Below, piece after piece: positions 18,069 to 27,148 of a DNA stretch of 64,000 nt. The stretch lies in NCBI RefSeq assembly GCF_020405205.1, contig NZ_CP084469.1, positions 744,001-808,000 on the forward strand. Direction: 5' to 3'. The stretch is from Natrinema salinisoli. Its GTDB lineage: Archaea > Halobacteriota > Halobacteria > Halobacteriales > Natrialbaceae. Position 1 is the stretch's first letter. Each line of letters begins with the position of its first letter. Below the pieces are notes generated by a model, which saw nothing but the letters and a program-made list of their open reading frames with translations, made no database searches and was not told the DNA's origin. A program made the translations under genes and the position numbers.

Positions 18069-18256
18069 TTTGTAGATCTCCAGCCGATATATTGTGTCTA
18101 TGACTTTCTTTTAAGTGTCTTAGTAGTAATATCCTGTTCATTGGGTGAAAGAGTGTTCTACATCAACATGGGGCATGCTATCGGATTATTTCTGGACCGA
18201 GCCTCTATATTCAGCACGTCAGCTCTGTCACTTGTGGAGGAGTTCAGCAGAGCAGA

Positions 18257-18640
18257 TTAGAAAATATCCTCGATGGCGATCTTTGCCTGCTTGGTTCCTC
18301 GGTGATCGCCGCCGCCATGCCACCGAAGCAGGGGCAACGACGATGCTTTGCACATCTTATCCTTGAGGATCGTACAGCCAGAGCGTCCGTGCGGCCGGTA
18401 GACGACGAAACAATACCAGCCGTTGTGACTCCGTAGCTTGTCGTGATATGTCCTGTAGACTTTGAAATTCCCCGGCTGCCCGTCGCTGTGCTTGAGCATC
18501 GTGCTCTTGATTTCGACCGGCGTGCCGATCCCAAATCTCGCGTCGTGCCAGCTGGCACGCTCGAGGGTGAACCGACGCTTTTTCGCCATCCGTTTCTCAC
18601 AGGCGGTCCCGAAGTGGTTCGCTCGTTTACTCCGATTCAT
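18257..18640 (-). CDS. PD-(D/E)XK-like nuclease-fold protein
   Basis: 127 residues, basic. SWHDARFGIGTPVEIKST fits the D-x(n)-E-x-K pattern of the PD-(D/E)XK fold, and a strand WYCFVVYRPHG follows. Together with the gene at 10345 the element has two such proteins. It overlaps the upstream 2-helix gene by 14 bases, so it is the last gene of the virion operon. Possible role: genome processing or superinfection nuclease. Confidence 0.6.
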   Translation of the reverse strand: MNRSKRANHFGTACEKRMAKKRRFTLERASWHDARFGIGTPVEIKSTMLKHSDGQPGNFKVYRTYHDKLRSHNGWYCFVVYRPHGRSGCTILKDKMCKASSLPLLRWHGGGDHRGTKQAKIAIEDIF

Positions 18641-18956
18641 GTGTCTCGGTTTCGATGGGCTGGGTCTTCGCCCCGATCAGGACGGAGGCCGTCACCTCTC
18701 GGATCTGTTCAACCGCGTTTGCAACGTCTGTTCCTGTGTAGTACAGGAGTTGCGACGACCACATGACGGCGATACAGTACCAGACCCACAGCGGGAACTC
18801 GAGCACACCGACCAGTGCGAGCGGAAGGGCGAACACGTTCAGTTTGAGCGCGAGCATGATCGCCGGTAGTTCTCCCAGCCCGGAGACAATCGCGAGCAGG
18901 AGACCGATTACGACATCCGCCGAGTGTCGCGAGAGCCGTCGACGGAGGTCCATCAT
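18627..18956 (-). CDS. Two-helix membrane protein at end of virion operon
   Basis: 109 residues with two hydrophobic helices (residues ~13-35 and ~38-70) and a short cytoplasmic tail. Start is ATG 18956 or the adjacent ATG 18953. It lies between the ATPase gene and the nuclease-like gene. No family recognised. Confidence 0.6.
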   Translation of the reverse strand: MMDLRRRLSRHSADVVIGLLLAIVSGLGELPAIMLALKLNVFALPLALVGVLEFPLWVWYCIAVMWSSQLLYYTGTDVANAVEQIREVTASVLIGAKTQPIETETHESE

Positions 18957-19131
18957 ACCACCCTCCGGACGGTTCTCTCACGCGCTCGTCGCGCGCCGAT
19001 ATATATAACCTCCGCGAGGTATCCGCACAGCCCATCGGTCGCTCCGCTCCCTCGGAGCAGAGCGCGTGATGGGCCTCCTCGTATACTAAAGGGGAGTCGG
19101 TATCTGTATCCAGCTATCCAACCCCGCGCAG

Positions 19132-20313
19132 TCATGCGATTACCTCGTTCACTTTGGATACGGTCTCTGCGTGCTTTCCTTCTTGCTTGTATTCGCGCCA
19201 GCGCGATCCCACCCATCCGTGGCTGTACGGCACGAACTCGGCGGTTTCACGATTCGTCATGCCTTCCTCTTTGCATCGGATCACGGTCCAAATCGCAGTC
19301 TGCCGAACCGCCTCGTCCGGCTCCATATCATCCGTTTCATCGCCGTAGGACGACCACGACCAGTCGCTTGCTTCCTTCGTGTTGTATCGGAGGTCCGTCG
19401 GTGGGACTCCCTCAACCTCTCCCTCGATGTCTGCCAGCTGGGCGTTGCGAATCGAGTCGGCGATGACGGCCTTCTTTTGCGAGACCTTCTTGACGATCGT
19501 CCCGACGCGCCACAGCATCGGATGAATCGACCGCTCGCCGTGAGCGATGTAGATCAGCGCGCCGCCGTACTTCCGGATCTTGTACACGAGCGGGGCCATC
19601 TTCTGCCGGGTTTCGTACCCCTGGGCACCGCTCCCGCTCGCCGCGCTCGAGAACTCGTCACCGATGAAGAGCTTGTCGCGCTGGCTGTGCTCGAGCGGGT
19701 CGCCGTCTTGCTGGACCCACTCCATGAGCGTCCCGTAGTCGGGAATCCAGCCGTCTTGTACGTCGCCGTCGTCGTCGACCCACCGATTCTTTTCCTCGAG
19801 CGACTGGATGTTCGTCCCGAGTAGCGAGTTCTCCTGGTGGAGTGCTCGCCAGCGCTGTGCGAGCAAGCACGCGAAGTCCGTCTTCCCCGCGCCCATCTCA
19901 CCCAGCACAACGATCACCGGAGCTGGCCCGTTGACAAGTTCGTCGATTTTCCCGATTGCCTTCAGCCCAGACACGTCCGCTCGCTGGCTGGTGTCGCCGA
20001 CCATGTGCTTGATAGTCGGCATATCGCCGTTCTCCATGGCTCTCCGGAAGGTTTCAGTCCCTTCCATCAGCCGGATTTGCTCGTGTTTTTCGAGGTCCTT
20101 CACGCGGCCGGGCATCTTGTCGGGCCGATCGGCGGCCGTCGGATCGTAGTGAATCGACCGGACTGCGAGTGCTCGAGATACTTTCTCGTCGCGCACAATG
20201 CCACCGTGGTCGGCTATCTCCCGCTTCTCCCGGTCGCTGTAGCCTTCTTGATGTTCGCGCGCTGCTGCGGTCGTGTAGAGTGCTTGCTGATCCGCTTGTC
20301 CGTCATCGCTCAT
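19132..20313 (-). CDS. P-loop ATPase, pleolipovirus VP8-like
   Basis: 393 residues. Walker A GEMGAGKT near residue 138 and Walker B LFIGDE near residue 215 are both intact. The C-terminal ~60 residues look like a helix-turn-helix (GMTNRETAEFVPYSHGWVGSRWREY). Pleolipoviruses encode one conserved ATPase at the end of the virion gene block, thought to serve assembly or genome handling; position and size fit. It overlaps the upstream gene by 4 bases. Confidence 0.75.
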   Translation of the reverse strand: MSDDGQADQQALYTTAAAREHQEGYSDREKREIADHGGIVRDEKVSRALAVRSIHYDPTAADRPDKMPGRVKDLEKHEQIRLMEGTETFRRAMENGDMPTIKHMVGDTSQRADVSGLKAIGKIDELVNGPAPVIVVLGEMGAGKTDFACLLAQRWRALHQENSLLGTNIQSLEEKNRWVDDDGDVQDGWIPDYGTLMEWVQQDGDPLEHSQRDKLFIGDEFSSAASGSGAQGYETRQKMAPLVYKIRKYGGALIYIAHGERSIHPMLWRVGTIVKKVSQKKAVIADSIRNAQLADIEGEVEGVPPTDLRYNTKEASDWSWSSYGDETDDMEPDEAVRQTAIWTVIRCKEEGMTNRETAEFVPYSHGWVGSRWREYKQEGKHAETVSKVNEVIA

Positions 20314-21119
20314 TGGTCGCTTCCTCCGTCGGTGGCGGCGGCCTGCTGGCCGCCCTGGTCGATCGTGATTCCCTGTTCGGCTGCGGCCGGGTCGAAGTCG
20401 TGCTCGTAGTCACCGAGGTCGCTGATTTCGTCCGTCGACCATTCCTCAGACTCTTCTTCGGCTGCCTCGAATCGCTCTTTGACGCTCGTCTTCGCGCCCA
20501 TCAGCCCACGCTCGTCGGCCTCGGCTTGGAAGTTGATCGTGTCGCGTTCGATCTCGACGCCCATCCGCGAGATTCGAGCGCGGAGCTTGTTGTAGGCGAT
20601 CGCCGTTTCGATCAACTCGCCGTGGATGTCCTCGAGCATGGCCTTCACCGTGATCAGCTTCGAGTCGGCCATCTGGCTGAAGTAGCAGCCGGTGACGATG
20701 AGCGTCCCGTTCTCTCCCTGATCCGGGTGCCAGTCGAACTCGCGTACCTCGAACGACCCGTTGTCGTTGCAGCGGTACGGAGACGGTCCTTCGACGGTCT
20801 TGTTCTCCCAGACGCCGGGCTCGACGTAGAGCTTCCGGCGTGTGTCAGTGACGCCGTTGATGTGGTAGACTTCGACCATGTTCCGATTCCGGAGCTTCCG
20901 GGCCCCAGTGATGAACAGCCCCAGCAGCGGCGGGCCGAGTAGCATGAGCGCGGCGATCCAGCCGTGAACAATCGGCGGGATACCCGGAAGTTCGGGCCGG
21001 AACCACAACAGCAGGATGGCGATCGACATCGCCGCGCCGGCGACGAGCAGCTGGGCCTCGGCCAGCACGTAGGTCACGCGGTCGCGCCAGCTCCCGAAGG
21101 TGGTGCTCGTCTCGCTCAT
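20310..21119 (-). CDS. Membrane-anchored virion-operon protein
   Basis: 269 residues. Two membrane helices at residues ~20-70, then a soluble beta-rich domain with two cysteines, a helical region and an acidic C-terminal tail. Matches in layout the conserved two-helix membrane protein preceding the ATPase in pleolipoviruses. Overlaps both neighbours by 4 bases. Function unknown. Confidence 0.65.
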   Translation of the reverse strand: MSETSTTFGSWRDRVTYVLAEAQLLVAGAAMSIAILLLWFRPELPGIPPIVHGWIAALMLLGPPLLGLFITGARKLRNRNMVEVYHINGVTDTRRKLYVEPGVWENKTVEGPSPYRCNDNGSFEVREFDWHPDQGENGTLIVTGCYFSQMADSKLITVKAMLEDIHGELIETAIAYNKLRARISRMGVEIERDTINFQAEADERGLMGAKTSVKERFEAAEEESEEWSTDEISDLGDYEHDFDPAAAEQGITIDQGGQQAAATDGGSDQ

Positions 21120-21742
21120 GCTTCGATCACTCCGGTGTCTTCAGAGCGGACGACGTAGGCCGCTCCGAGCGCCGCCAGCGAGACCGAGAGACCGACGCCG
21201 GTGAACAGTCCGGTCTCACCGCCGAAGTTCTTGAACGGGTTCTTCTGGACCTGTCCGACCGACACGAACGCGCCGGTCCCTTGCTCGAGGCTGGCCTGCG
21301 TTGCCAGCGCGACTCCCGCGCCCTGCCGGTCGGTGACGGGCATCGTCACGGTGTTCGTTCCCTCCTGAACGGTGATTTCCTTGTAGTTGAACGAGCCGGT
21401 GCCTTCCTCGAAGTCGCCGGCTTCGGTCATCGAGACTTTCGTCGTTTTGTTCGCTTTTAGCGTTATTGTGAACATTCCGGGCCTGTACTCCCAGTCTGTG
21501 ATTCGGGTGTCGGTGTCGATCGGCTGGAGGTAGTCGCCGCCGGCTGAGACGGTCGACTCGTTGCCGCCGCTCGCCTCCTGGTCGTCGTCACTTCCGTTCG
21601 GACTGACCGGTCCCTGCTCGCCGGGGAGTACCCCTTCGTCGCTCTCGTTCGTATCTTCCTGCGCGGCGATCGGCGCGACCGCGCCCATGCCCATCGCCAG
21701 CGTCACCGCTACCACCGTGGCAACAATGAAAAACCGCCTCAT
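21116..21742 (-). CDS. Secreted, C-terminally anchored virion-operon protein
   Basis: 208 residues. Cleavable signal peptide (first ~27 residues, ending APIAAQ), an acidic Ser/Gly-rich linker, a beta-sandwich-like domain and one membrane helix near residues 183-202. It starts 2 bases after the spike gene. Probably an accessory surface protein of the particle. Confidence 0.65.
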   Translation of the reverse strand: MRRFFIVATVVAVTLAMGMGAVAPIAAQEDTNESDEGVLPGEQGPVSPNGSDDDQEASGGNESTVSAGGDYLQPIDTDTRITDWEYRPGMFTITLKANKTTKVSMTEAGDFEEGTGSFNYKEITVQEGTNTVTMPVTDRQGAGVALATQASLEQGTGAFVSVGQVQKNPFKNFGGETGLFTGVGLSVSLAALGAAYVVRSEDTGVIEA

Positions 21743-21744
21743 CG

Positions 21745-24588
21745 TTATTTCCCCACCAGCGGAATCTTGTTGATCGCCGCGCTGACGATTCCCATCACGA
21801 TGAGCGCGACGATAGCGAGTCCAGCGAGTTGGCCACCGTTCTGACTTGAGAACAGGCCACCGAACAGCGGCTCGTCACTGTCACTGTCACTGGTGCTGCT
21901 ACTCTCCTCCTCCTCCGCAAGCATCTCCTCATAGGTCGCAAGCGACTGTTCCATGTACTCAGCGTACTCAGTCGAGTTGTACGAGTCGTACTTCGGGTCT
22001 TGGTAGTCAGGCTCGTCGGTCGAGACCTGATCCTCTTGATCCTCGGCATCGTAGTGCTCGAGGATGTCGAGGACGTGTTTCTGATACTTAATGTCCGACT
22101 TGCTGTCGAACTGATCAATCTCGTCGACGATTGTGTCGATGCTGTCCGGCGTTGCCGACAGCCCTTCGAGATCGGAGATCGTTTGGTCGGTGACGTGGGT
22201 GACCGTGTTGCCGTCGCGATCGAGCATTTCACCGACAGTGATGACGCCCTCAGACAGTTGTAGCTCGGACGGTGGGTCGGTGGTTTCGTCGAACAGCATG
22301 GCAGGTCCGACGACTCCGCTGACCTGTTCTTCAGGATTCAGGGTTGCAACACCCTCGTTGAAGTCGATCGCCGTTTGCCAGATCGTCGAGCCGTCTTCAG
22401 CGTCGAGCACGAACTGGTTGTTGTAGCCCGAGAAGAACACACGATCGTCGCCAGTCACGGCCTCGATGTCGCCCGTGAACTCCGCAGGCGGCGTCATGGT
22501 CCAGACCTGCGACCAGTCGGAGCGGTCGATCTTGGTGACTTGAGGGCCTTCGTCAGCCGTGTAGACGTAATTCTCAGTGCAGGCGACGCCGGTGACAGTG
22601 GCACCGTTGCCGGTGTACTCGTTGACCAGCGAACCGTCAGACGGGTCGCGTGCCTGTGTCGAGCCGCCAGAAGTCCCGACGACGATCACGTCGTCGGTCG
22701 GGCTGGCGTCGATGGACTCAGCGGCAGGGCCGTTTTCCCACAGTTGGTTGCCCTCAGTGTCGTAGGCGACGAGCGTGGAGCCGTCACCGAAGTACACCTG
22801 ACTGCCGTCGGTCGCAGTGCCAACAGAGGCCGAGTAGGTGCCTCGAGAGTCCGACCAGATCGACTCGCCCGTCTCAGGGTCGAGGTAGTGGAACTGGGAA
22901 GGGTCGTTGCCGTTGTCGACAGGGCAAACGACAGCAGAGCCGTCAGGTGCCACCTCGATGTCGCGGACGGTGTTGACGAAGCCTTGCGACCACAGTTGGT
23001 TGTCGGGGTCAGTCGTGTCGTAGGCATGGACAGCAGAGCCTACAGAGCAGTACACGATGTCGCCAGACGGGTGAACGCCGACGCCATAGACTGCATCGCC
23101 GGGACTGATGTCCCACTTTAGCGAGCCGTCTCGAGCACGGGCACGCAGTTTGTTATCGCTGGTGTCCCCGTAGAAGACGGTGGGTTGTACGAGGTAGCTT
23201 TCTTCGGGCTGGAAGCCACCGGCAGGCGGCGAATTGCCGAACAGTGCGCCCGTGACCTGTTTGTCTTCGACGAGGCCGGACGGGTACGTCACACGGCTGT
23301 TGAGGTTCGGGTCGGGGTCGACCCGTTCCTCGGTGAAGCCGGTATACGTCGCCTCCATCGACGCGATTCGCGAGAAGTCCGGCTGTGCCATGCCGAACTG
23401 CTGCATCATCGCGAGCCGGAAGCGAGCGGACGTTTGGTCCTCGTTGCCGGAGAGGAATCGCGCGATCCCTTCCGGCGATCGGACCGACTGTGGCGACAGG
23501 TTGCCAGCGTCAAGCTCGGCGTACACGTCGTCGACGAACGACTGGTCGTAGTTGCCCGTCACCGTGTCGCTCTGGCTGTGAATCTCGTCAAGGATCTTGA
23601 AGAACTCCGCGTAATCGAGTACGCGAGCACTGTTCAGGTCGTTCACGCTCGGAATCACGAACACGCCGTCAGTCGTGACTTGCGTCCCGTCATCGGCGGT
23701 GAACGTAATTTCCTCGTTCGAGGCGTCCCACGAGTCGACGACGGACTGATCGAGCGCCGGCACCGTACCGAGGTCCGTGCCGTTGGTCGTGTCTTGCAGG
23801 TGGATTTGAGGCACCTTCAGTTTCGCAGAGCCGTCCGATCGAGCCACGTCATCCGCTTCGTCGGAGTTGACGTTCTCGATCGCCGTGCCGTCGTGGAGCG
23901 TGACCGAGACCTCCGTCGGGTTCGCACGGAATCGGAGTTGCACGTTGTTACCGCTGCCGTCAGTGCCGACATCAGCGACGAACGCGTCGTTGCCAGTTTC
24001 GACAGCAGCGTCGCCCACGTAGCCGAGTTGTAGCAACGACTTCGCGAAGACGTGGTAGTGGTTGAACTCCGGCACTTCGTAATACTGCCGAATCCGCTGC
24101 ATAGCGCGGTCGTAGGCAGTCGTCGACGATTCGCCGTCCTCCCACGTCGACGCGAGGCCGTGGCGCGCCTCGATGGACGCAACCGACTTCGCGTCGGTCA
24201 GACGGTTGTTCATCAGCGTCTCGTGTTGCGTGAGGTTTTCGTACTCCGCTGTTGCCGTGTTGTGCAGAATCGCTTGGTCGGCCGACGGGGCGTCGTTGAT
24301 CGCCGCGTCGAGCTTGTCGACGGCAGCGAGGCCGACGAACACCGACATACTGACCGGGTTCGTCGCAGCGACCATGTACGCGACGCCTTCCCCGGAGGCG
24401 ACACCGGGGATCGCAGAGACCACGCCGTCGACGATGCCTTCGGCCGCGGTCGCGGTATCGGTGCCGAAAGTTACCCCCGTAGCAGTGGCACCGGCCGCGA
24501 GGCCGACCGATTGGAGCGCCCGCCGTCGCGTCATCTTGCACTCGGTGGCGATCTGTTGGGCTGTGGGCTGTGGGCCGCTTTCCGTCAT
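21745..24588 (-). CDS. Large spike protein with beta-propeller
   Basis: 947 residues. A Tat signal (MTRRRALQSVGLAAG) begins at residue 19, so ATG 24534 is an alternative start. After ~450 residues of helical and beta structure, residues ~470-790 contain PQQ/WD-like repeats with the recurring pattern ...VYxxD...LxAxDxxxGxxxW (AYDTTDPDNQLW, YLDPETGESIW, AYDTEGNQLW, LDAEDGSTIW). Then come an acidic Ser/Asp stalk and a C-terminal membrane helix. One large C-anchored spike is the hallmark of pleolipovirus virions; it should bind host cells and drive fusion. The propeller is unusual. Confidence 0.75.
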   Translation of the reverse strand: MTESGPQPTAQQIATECKMTRRRALQSVGLAAGATATGVTFGTDTATAAEGIVDGVVSAIPGVASGEGVAYMVAATNPVSMSVFVGLAAVDKLDAAINDAPSADQAILHNTATAEYENLTQHETLMNNRLTDAKSVASIEARHGLASTWEDGESSTTAYDRAMQRIRQYYEVPEFNHYHVFAKSLLQLGYVGDAAVETGNDAFVADVGTDGSGNNVQLRFRANPTEVSVTLHDGTAIENVNSDEADDVARSDGSAKLKVPQIHLQDTTNGTDLGTVPALDQSVVDSWDASNEEITFTADDGTQVTTDGVFVIPSVNDLNSARVLDYAEFFKILDEIHSQSDTVTGNYDQSFVDDVYAELDAGNLSPQSVRSPEGIARFLSGNEDQTSARFRLAMMQQFGMAQPDFSRIASMEATYTGFTEERVDPDPNLNSRVTYPSGLVEDKQVTGALFGNSPPAGGFQPEESYLVQPTVFYGDTSDNKLRARARDGSLKWDISPGDAVYGVGVHPSGDIVYCSVGSAVHAYDTTDPDNQLWSQGFVNTVRDIEVAPDGSAVVCPVDNGNDPSQFHYLDPETGESIWSDSRGTYSASVGTATDGSQVYFGDGSTLVAYDTEGNQLWENGPAAESIDASPTDDVIVVGTSGGSTQARDPSDGSLVNEYTGNGATVTGVACTENYVYTADEGPQVTKIDRSDWSQVWTMTPPAEFTGDIEAVTGDDRVFFSGYNNQFVLDAEDGSTIWQTAIDFNEGVATLNPEEQVSGVVGPAMLFDETTDPPSELQLSEGVITVGEMLDRDGNTVTHVTDQTISDLEGLSATPDSIDTIVDEIDQFDSKSDIKYQKHVLDILEHYDAEDQEDQVSTDEPDYQDPKYDSYNSTEYAEYMEQSLATYEEMLAEEEESSSTSDSDSDEPLFGGLFSSQNGGQLAGLAIVALIVMGIVSAAINKIPLVGK

Positions 24589-25326
24589 CTACGACCCTCC
24601 GCTCTTGCGACGAGCGACCGCGCCGGCCGTCCCGATCGCCGCGATCGCGACGCCGACCCCGAAGCCGGGCGAGCCGTCGGACCCGCCGAAGATGCCCCCG
24701 ATCGAGCCGTCGTCGACGGTGACGGAATCGGCTTCCGTGTCGTCGGCGGAGACGATGACTCGGTACATCGTCCCGTCGGTCAGGTTGTCGTCCTCGGTGT
24801 AGGTCGCGTTCGTTTCGTTGCCCGGATTAGCAGTGAACGAGTCGCTAATCACGTCGTCGGCCATGACCGTTGCCGAGAGAATCGTATCGTCGGAAGTGAG
24901 CGAGTCGGACGTGTGTTGCGACAGGTCAACGGTGCCGTCGGTCTCGTTGATCTCCGAGGCCGGGACGGTCACCGTCGTCGCGCTCGAGTCGAGCTCGACA
25001 TCGTAGCTGGTGCCGTCCGTCACGTTGGCCGTGTCGAACTCGGCGGTCGTTCCGCTCAGGGTCGTACTGTTCAGGTGCGAGTCGGTCACCGTGTCGTTGT
25101 CGATCACGTACGCGTCTTCGTACTGAACCGTCACGTCGGCGGTCGCGTCCGAAGCAGCCGACTCGTTCCAGGTGACGCCGACCGTCAGGTTCGATTCGTT
25201 GTCGAACTGCACTTGTTCGTTCGCCATGTCCGTCACTGCCGCCATCCCAACCGCCGCCATCGCCGCGAGAGCGACCGTCAGGAAGGCGATTCCGATAATC
25301 GTCTTGGTTTGGTTTGAAAAACTCAT
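24589..25326 (-). CDS. Surface protein with PGF-CTERM-type signal, in virion operon
   Basis: 245 residues. An N-terminal signal/membrane helix (residues ~9-30) is followed by a Thr/Asp/Val-rich beta domain and a C-terminal tripartite tail: PGF near residue 220, a hydrophobic stretch and ARRKS. This is the PGF-CTERM signal handled by archaeosortase A, which moves proteins to a lipid anchor. It abuts the spike gene with no gap, so it is part of the virion operon. Probably a particle surface protein. Confidence 0.7.
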   Translation of the reverse strand: MSFSNQTKTIIGIAFLTVALAAMAAVGMAAVTDMANEQVQFDNESNLTVGVTWNESAASDATADVTVQYEDAYVIDNDTVTDSHLNSTTLSGTTAEFDTANVTDGTSYDVELDSSATTVTVPASEINETDGTVDLSQHTSDSLTSDDTILSATVMADDVISDSFTANPGNETNATYTEDDNLTDGTMYRVIVSADDTEADSVTVDDGSIGGIFGGSDGSPGFGVGVAIAAIGTAGAVARRKSGGS

Positions 25327-25338
25327 GATGGAACTCCG

Positions 25339-25758
25339 TTAGTAGTAGCTGATGAGGTAGTAGCCAGCTCCGTTGACCATCAGCAGCAGGACGCCGACGT
25401 ACCAGTACGTCGCCAGTGCCGCCGCGACGGCCGGCACGATCGCCGAGAACAGATTCAGGATGACCATCCCACCGACGAGCGCAGCTTGCTCTTGCGAGAA
25501 GTCCGACCAGTCGCGCGCTTCGTTCGAGAACCACGCGATCCCGAGCGTGATCACCGTGAAGACGAACGCCCAGGTGATCTCCGTCCCGGCCGCGCTGTAG
25601 AGCACGTCACCGAGGTAGAAGCTGATCGGGTTGTCGATTCCGATGGTTCCGAGGCCGGACAGCGAGAGCGTCGCGGCCACGAACAACGGTGCAAGGATGG
25701 CGTCGATCAGGTCAACGCCCTCCGTATTTTTCATTCCGCTCAGGGTTGCAGTTGCCAT
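25339..25758 (-). CDS. Multi-spanning membrane protein, pleolipovirus VP3-like
   Basis: 139 residues from ATG 25758 (the frame extends to 25833, but those codons are promoter-like). About four membrane helices and almost no soluble part, like the VP3 internal membrane protein of pleolipoviruses, which also precedes the spike gene. First gene of the virion operon, opposite to the AbrB-like gene. Confidence 0.7.
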   Translation of the reverse strand: MATATLSGMKNTEGVDLIDAILAPLFVAATLSLSGLGTIGIDNPISFYLGDVLYSAAGTEITWAFVFTVITLGIAWFSNEARDWSDFSQEQAALVGGMVILNLFSAIVPAVAAALATYWYVGVLLLMVNGAGYYLISYY

Positions 25759-25864
25759 AATACAACGCACACCCGTCGCACCCGCCCTCCCGAAAGGGTC
25801 CGGAATACCCCCGGAAAATCCGATGGTCACCAAGTTTTATGAGAAGGGGGGTTGCCCGCCGAGT
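25759..25864. promoter_or_regulatory. Divergent control region, virion operon versus AbrB-like gene
   Basis: 106 bases separate the two starts. A TATA-like GTTTTATGAG at 25834-25843 lies ~26 bases before ATG 25865. The virion promoter must lie in the same gap or overlap it. A switch between regulator and late genes is plausible from the geometry. Confidence 0.5.
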
Positions 25865-26050
25865 ATGGCGCTAAACAAGATTCGACAGTTGGATCGTGAT
25901 TCGGTCGGCATCACACTCCCGAAAGACGATATGCGCGTTGAGGGCCTGCTTAACGAGAGCGGGCAACTCGACGGAGACCACCACGTCCATATCCGTCACG
26001 TCGACGAAGGAGAATGGACGCTTGAGCTTGTTGAGGAGATCGAAACGTGA
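25865..26050 (+). CDS. AbrB/SpoVT-like small DNA-binding protein
   Basis: 61 residues from ATG 25865 (an in-frame ATG at 25823 would overlap the promoter). KIRQLDRDSVGITLPKDDM matches the swapped-hairpin AbrB/MazE fold, in which a hydrophobic strand precedes ITLPK. Divergent from the virion operon, so a repressor or transition-state regulator of it is a reasonable guess. Confidence 0.65.
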   Translation: MALNKIRQLDRDSVGITLPKDDMRVEGLLNESGQLDGDHHVHIRHVDEGEWTLELVEEIET

Positions 26051-26124
26051 AGGAGAGTCGTGAAATCAGGTTCTCAGACTTGACCCTGTGTGGTTGCGCT
26101 TAGATGTATACAGAAGGCTCGATG

Positions 26125-26164
26125 TATGCACTTCGTCCTAGACGATGGACTCGCGAAGTGCATA
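26125..26164. repeat. Perfect 11-bp inverted repeat, TATGCAC arms
   Basis: TATGCACTTCG (26125-26135) pairs with CGAAGTGCATA (26154-26164) across an 18-base loop containing GACGATGGACT. Resembles the palindrome at 16509-16545. It stands at the junction between virion module and second cargo island. Confidence 0.65.
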
Positions 26165-26287
26165 GAATTGAGAATAACCAGACTGGCTACTGTGCCGATC
26201 ATTCTGGCCTCTAAATCCACCTGCTTAAAGAACAGACCTGTTATTCATCCGCAATCGACGTGCATTAACCTCTGTGCATACATTCAC

Positions 26288-27007
26288 CTATGATTCTCTT
26301 GTGTCTGCACAAAAGCCGTATATGAGAGAGTCAACAAATTTGTACTCAAAAAACCATCTTTCTTTAAATGATACAGCGCCTATGACGATTAGAGATAAAA
26401 TCAATATGGCACTCTGAAGCTGGGTTAACACAATTTCATATCCTAAGATTGGCCATGCAACCTGGACAAATATATGGCCGAAAACACCAAACAATGACAG
26501 GACATAGATACTACGGTGAAATCGTGAGAGTATCATAAATCGGTTCGCTCTTCCCAGGTCATTTCCGATTACATACTCTTGACTGAGTTTGAAAATGTCA
26601 AAATCATCAAGACGCTGGTTCACTTCATCAATTGATTCTGCATCTTTGCTAGCGAACTTAACCTGTGCCTCTTCTAAGAAGATTTTTCGTACCCTCGGCT
26701 GATTATCATCTCTAGCCATATTCATCTCATCTATAAAATATAAAACAGATGATTGATAAGTGTCGGAATCAGACAGTTCAGAGATGTAAGAATCGACTTT
26801 TCTAGATATTCCTTCCTGAAAAGCCCGACCGACTACATAGCTTACCACCAAAAAAATAGATACAGCAAGGACACCACTTTCTGTTGCAAAATCTATAAAT
26901 TGGTTAAATATTGACAGCGGAAAGAGTAAAACAATAAGCAATACAGTCAAAATCCCTGGAACTACATTTACTGTAATGTCCCATAGCGTGAATTGATTAA
27001 TATTCAT
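26288..27007 (-). CDS. Four-helix membrane protein, cargo
   Basis: 239 residues, AT-rich. Two membrane helices near the N-terminus (residues ~15-65), a ~100-residue helical cytoplasmic domain and two more helices (~165-220). No catalytic motif. It converges on the AbrB-like gene and is divergent from the DUF5677 gene, 141 bases apart, so those two may work as a pair. Unknown function. Confidence 0.55.
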   Translation of the reverse strand: MNINQFTLWDITVNVVPGILTVLLIVLLFPLSIFNQFIDFATESGVLAVSIFLVVSYVVGRAFQEGISRKVDSYISELSDSDTYQSSVLYFIDEMNMARDDNQPRVRKIFLEEAQVKFASKDAESIDEVNQRLDDFDIFKLSQEYVIGNDLGRANRFMILSRFHRSIYVLSLFGVFGHIFVQVAWPILGYEIVLTQLQSAILILSLIVIGAVSFKERWFFEYKFVDSLIYGFCADTRES

Positions 27008-27148
27008 ATGACAGAATAATACTCAGTCAACAAGTAGGTGTCGGAAATACAGGAAATTAGCAACTAATCCAGATACAGTTAGGTTTTTAGGGTAACACAT
27101 GCTGCTACCATTAATGGCCTGTCATTTCGGTAATGAGGTGGCGGAGGA

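Noticed and set aside
24052..25317. 421-codon plus-strand frame across the spike and PGF-CTERM genes
   Set aside because: Antisense shadow of GC-rich coding DNA; Arg/Val/Asp-rich with no domain, while the minus strand has signal peptides, anchors and a tight operon.
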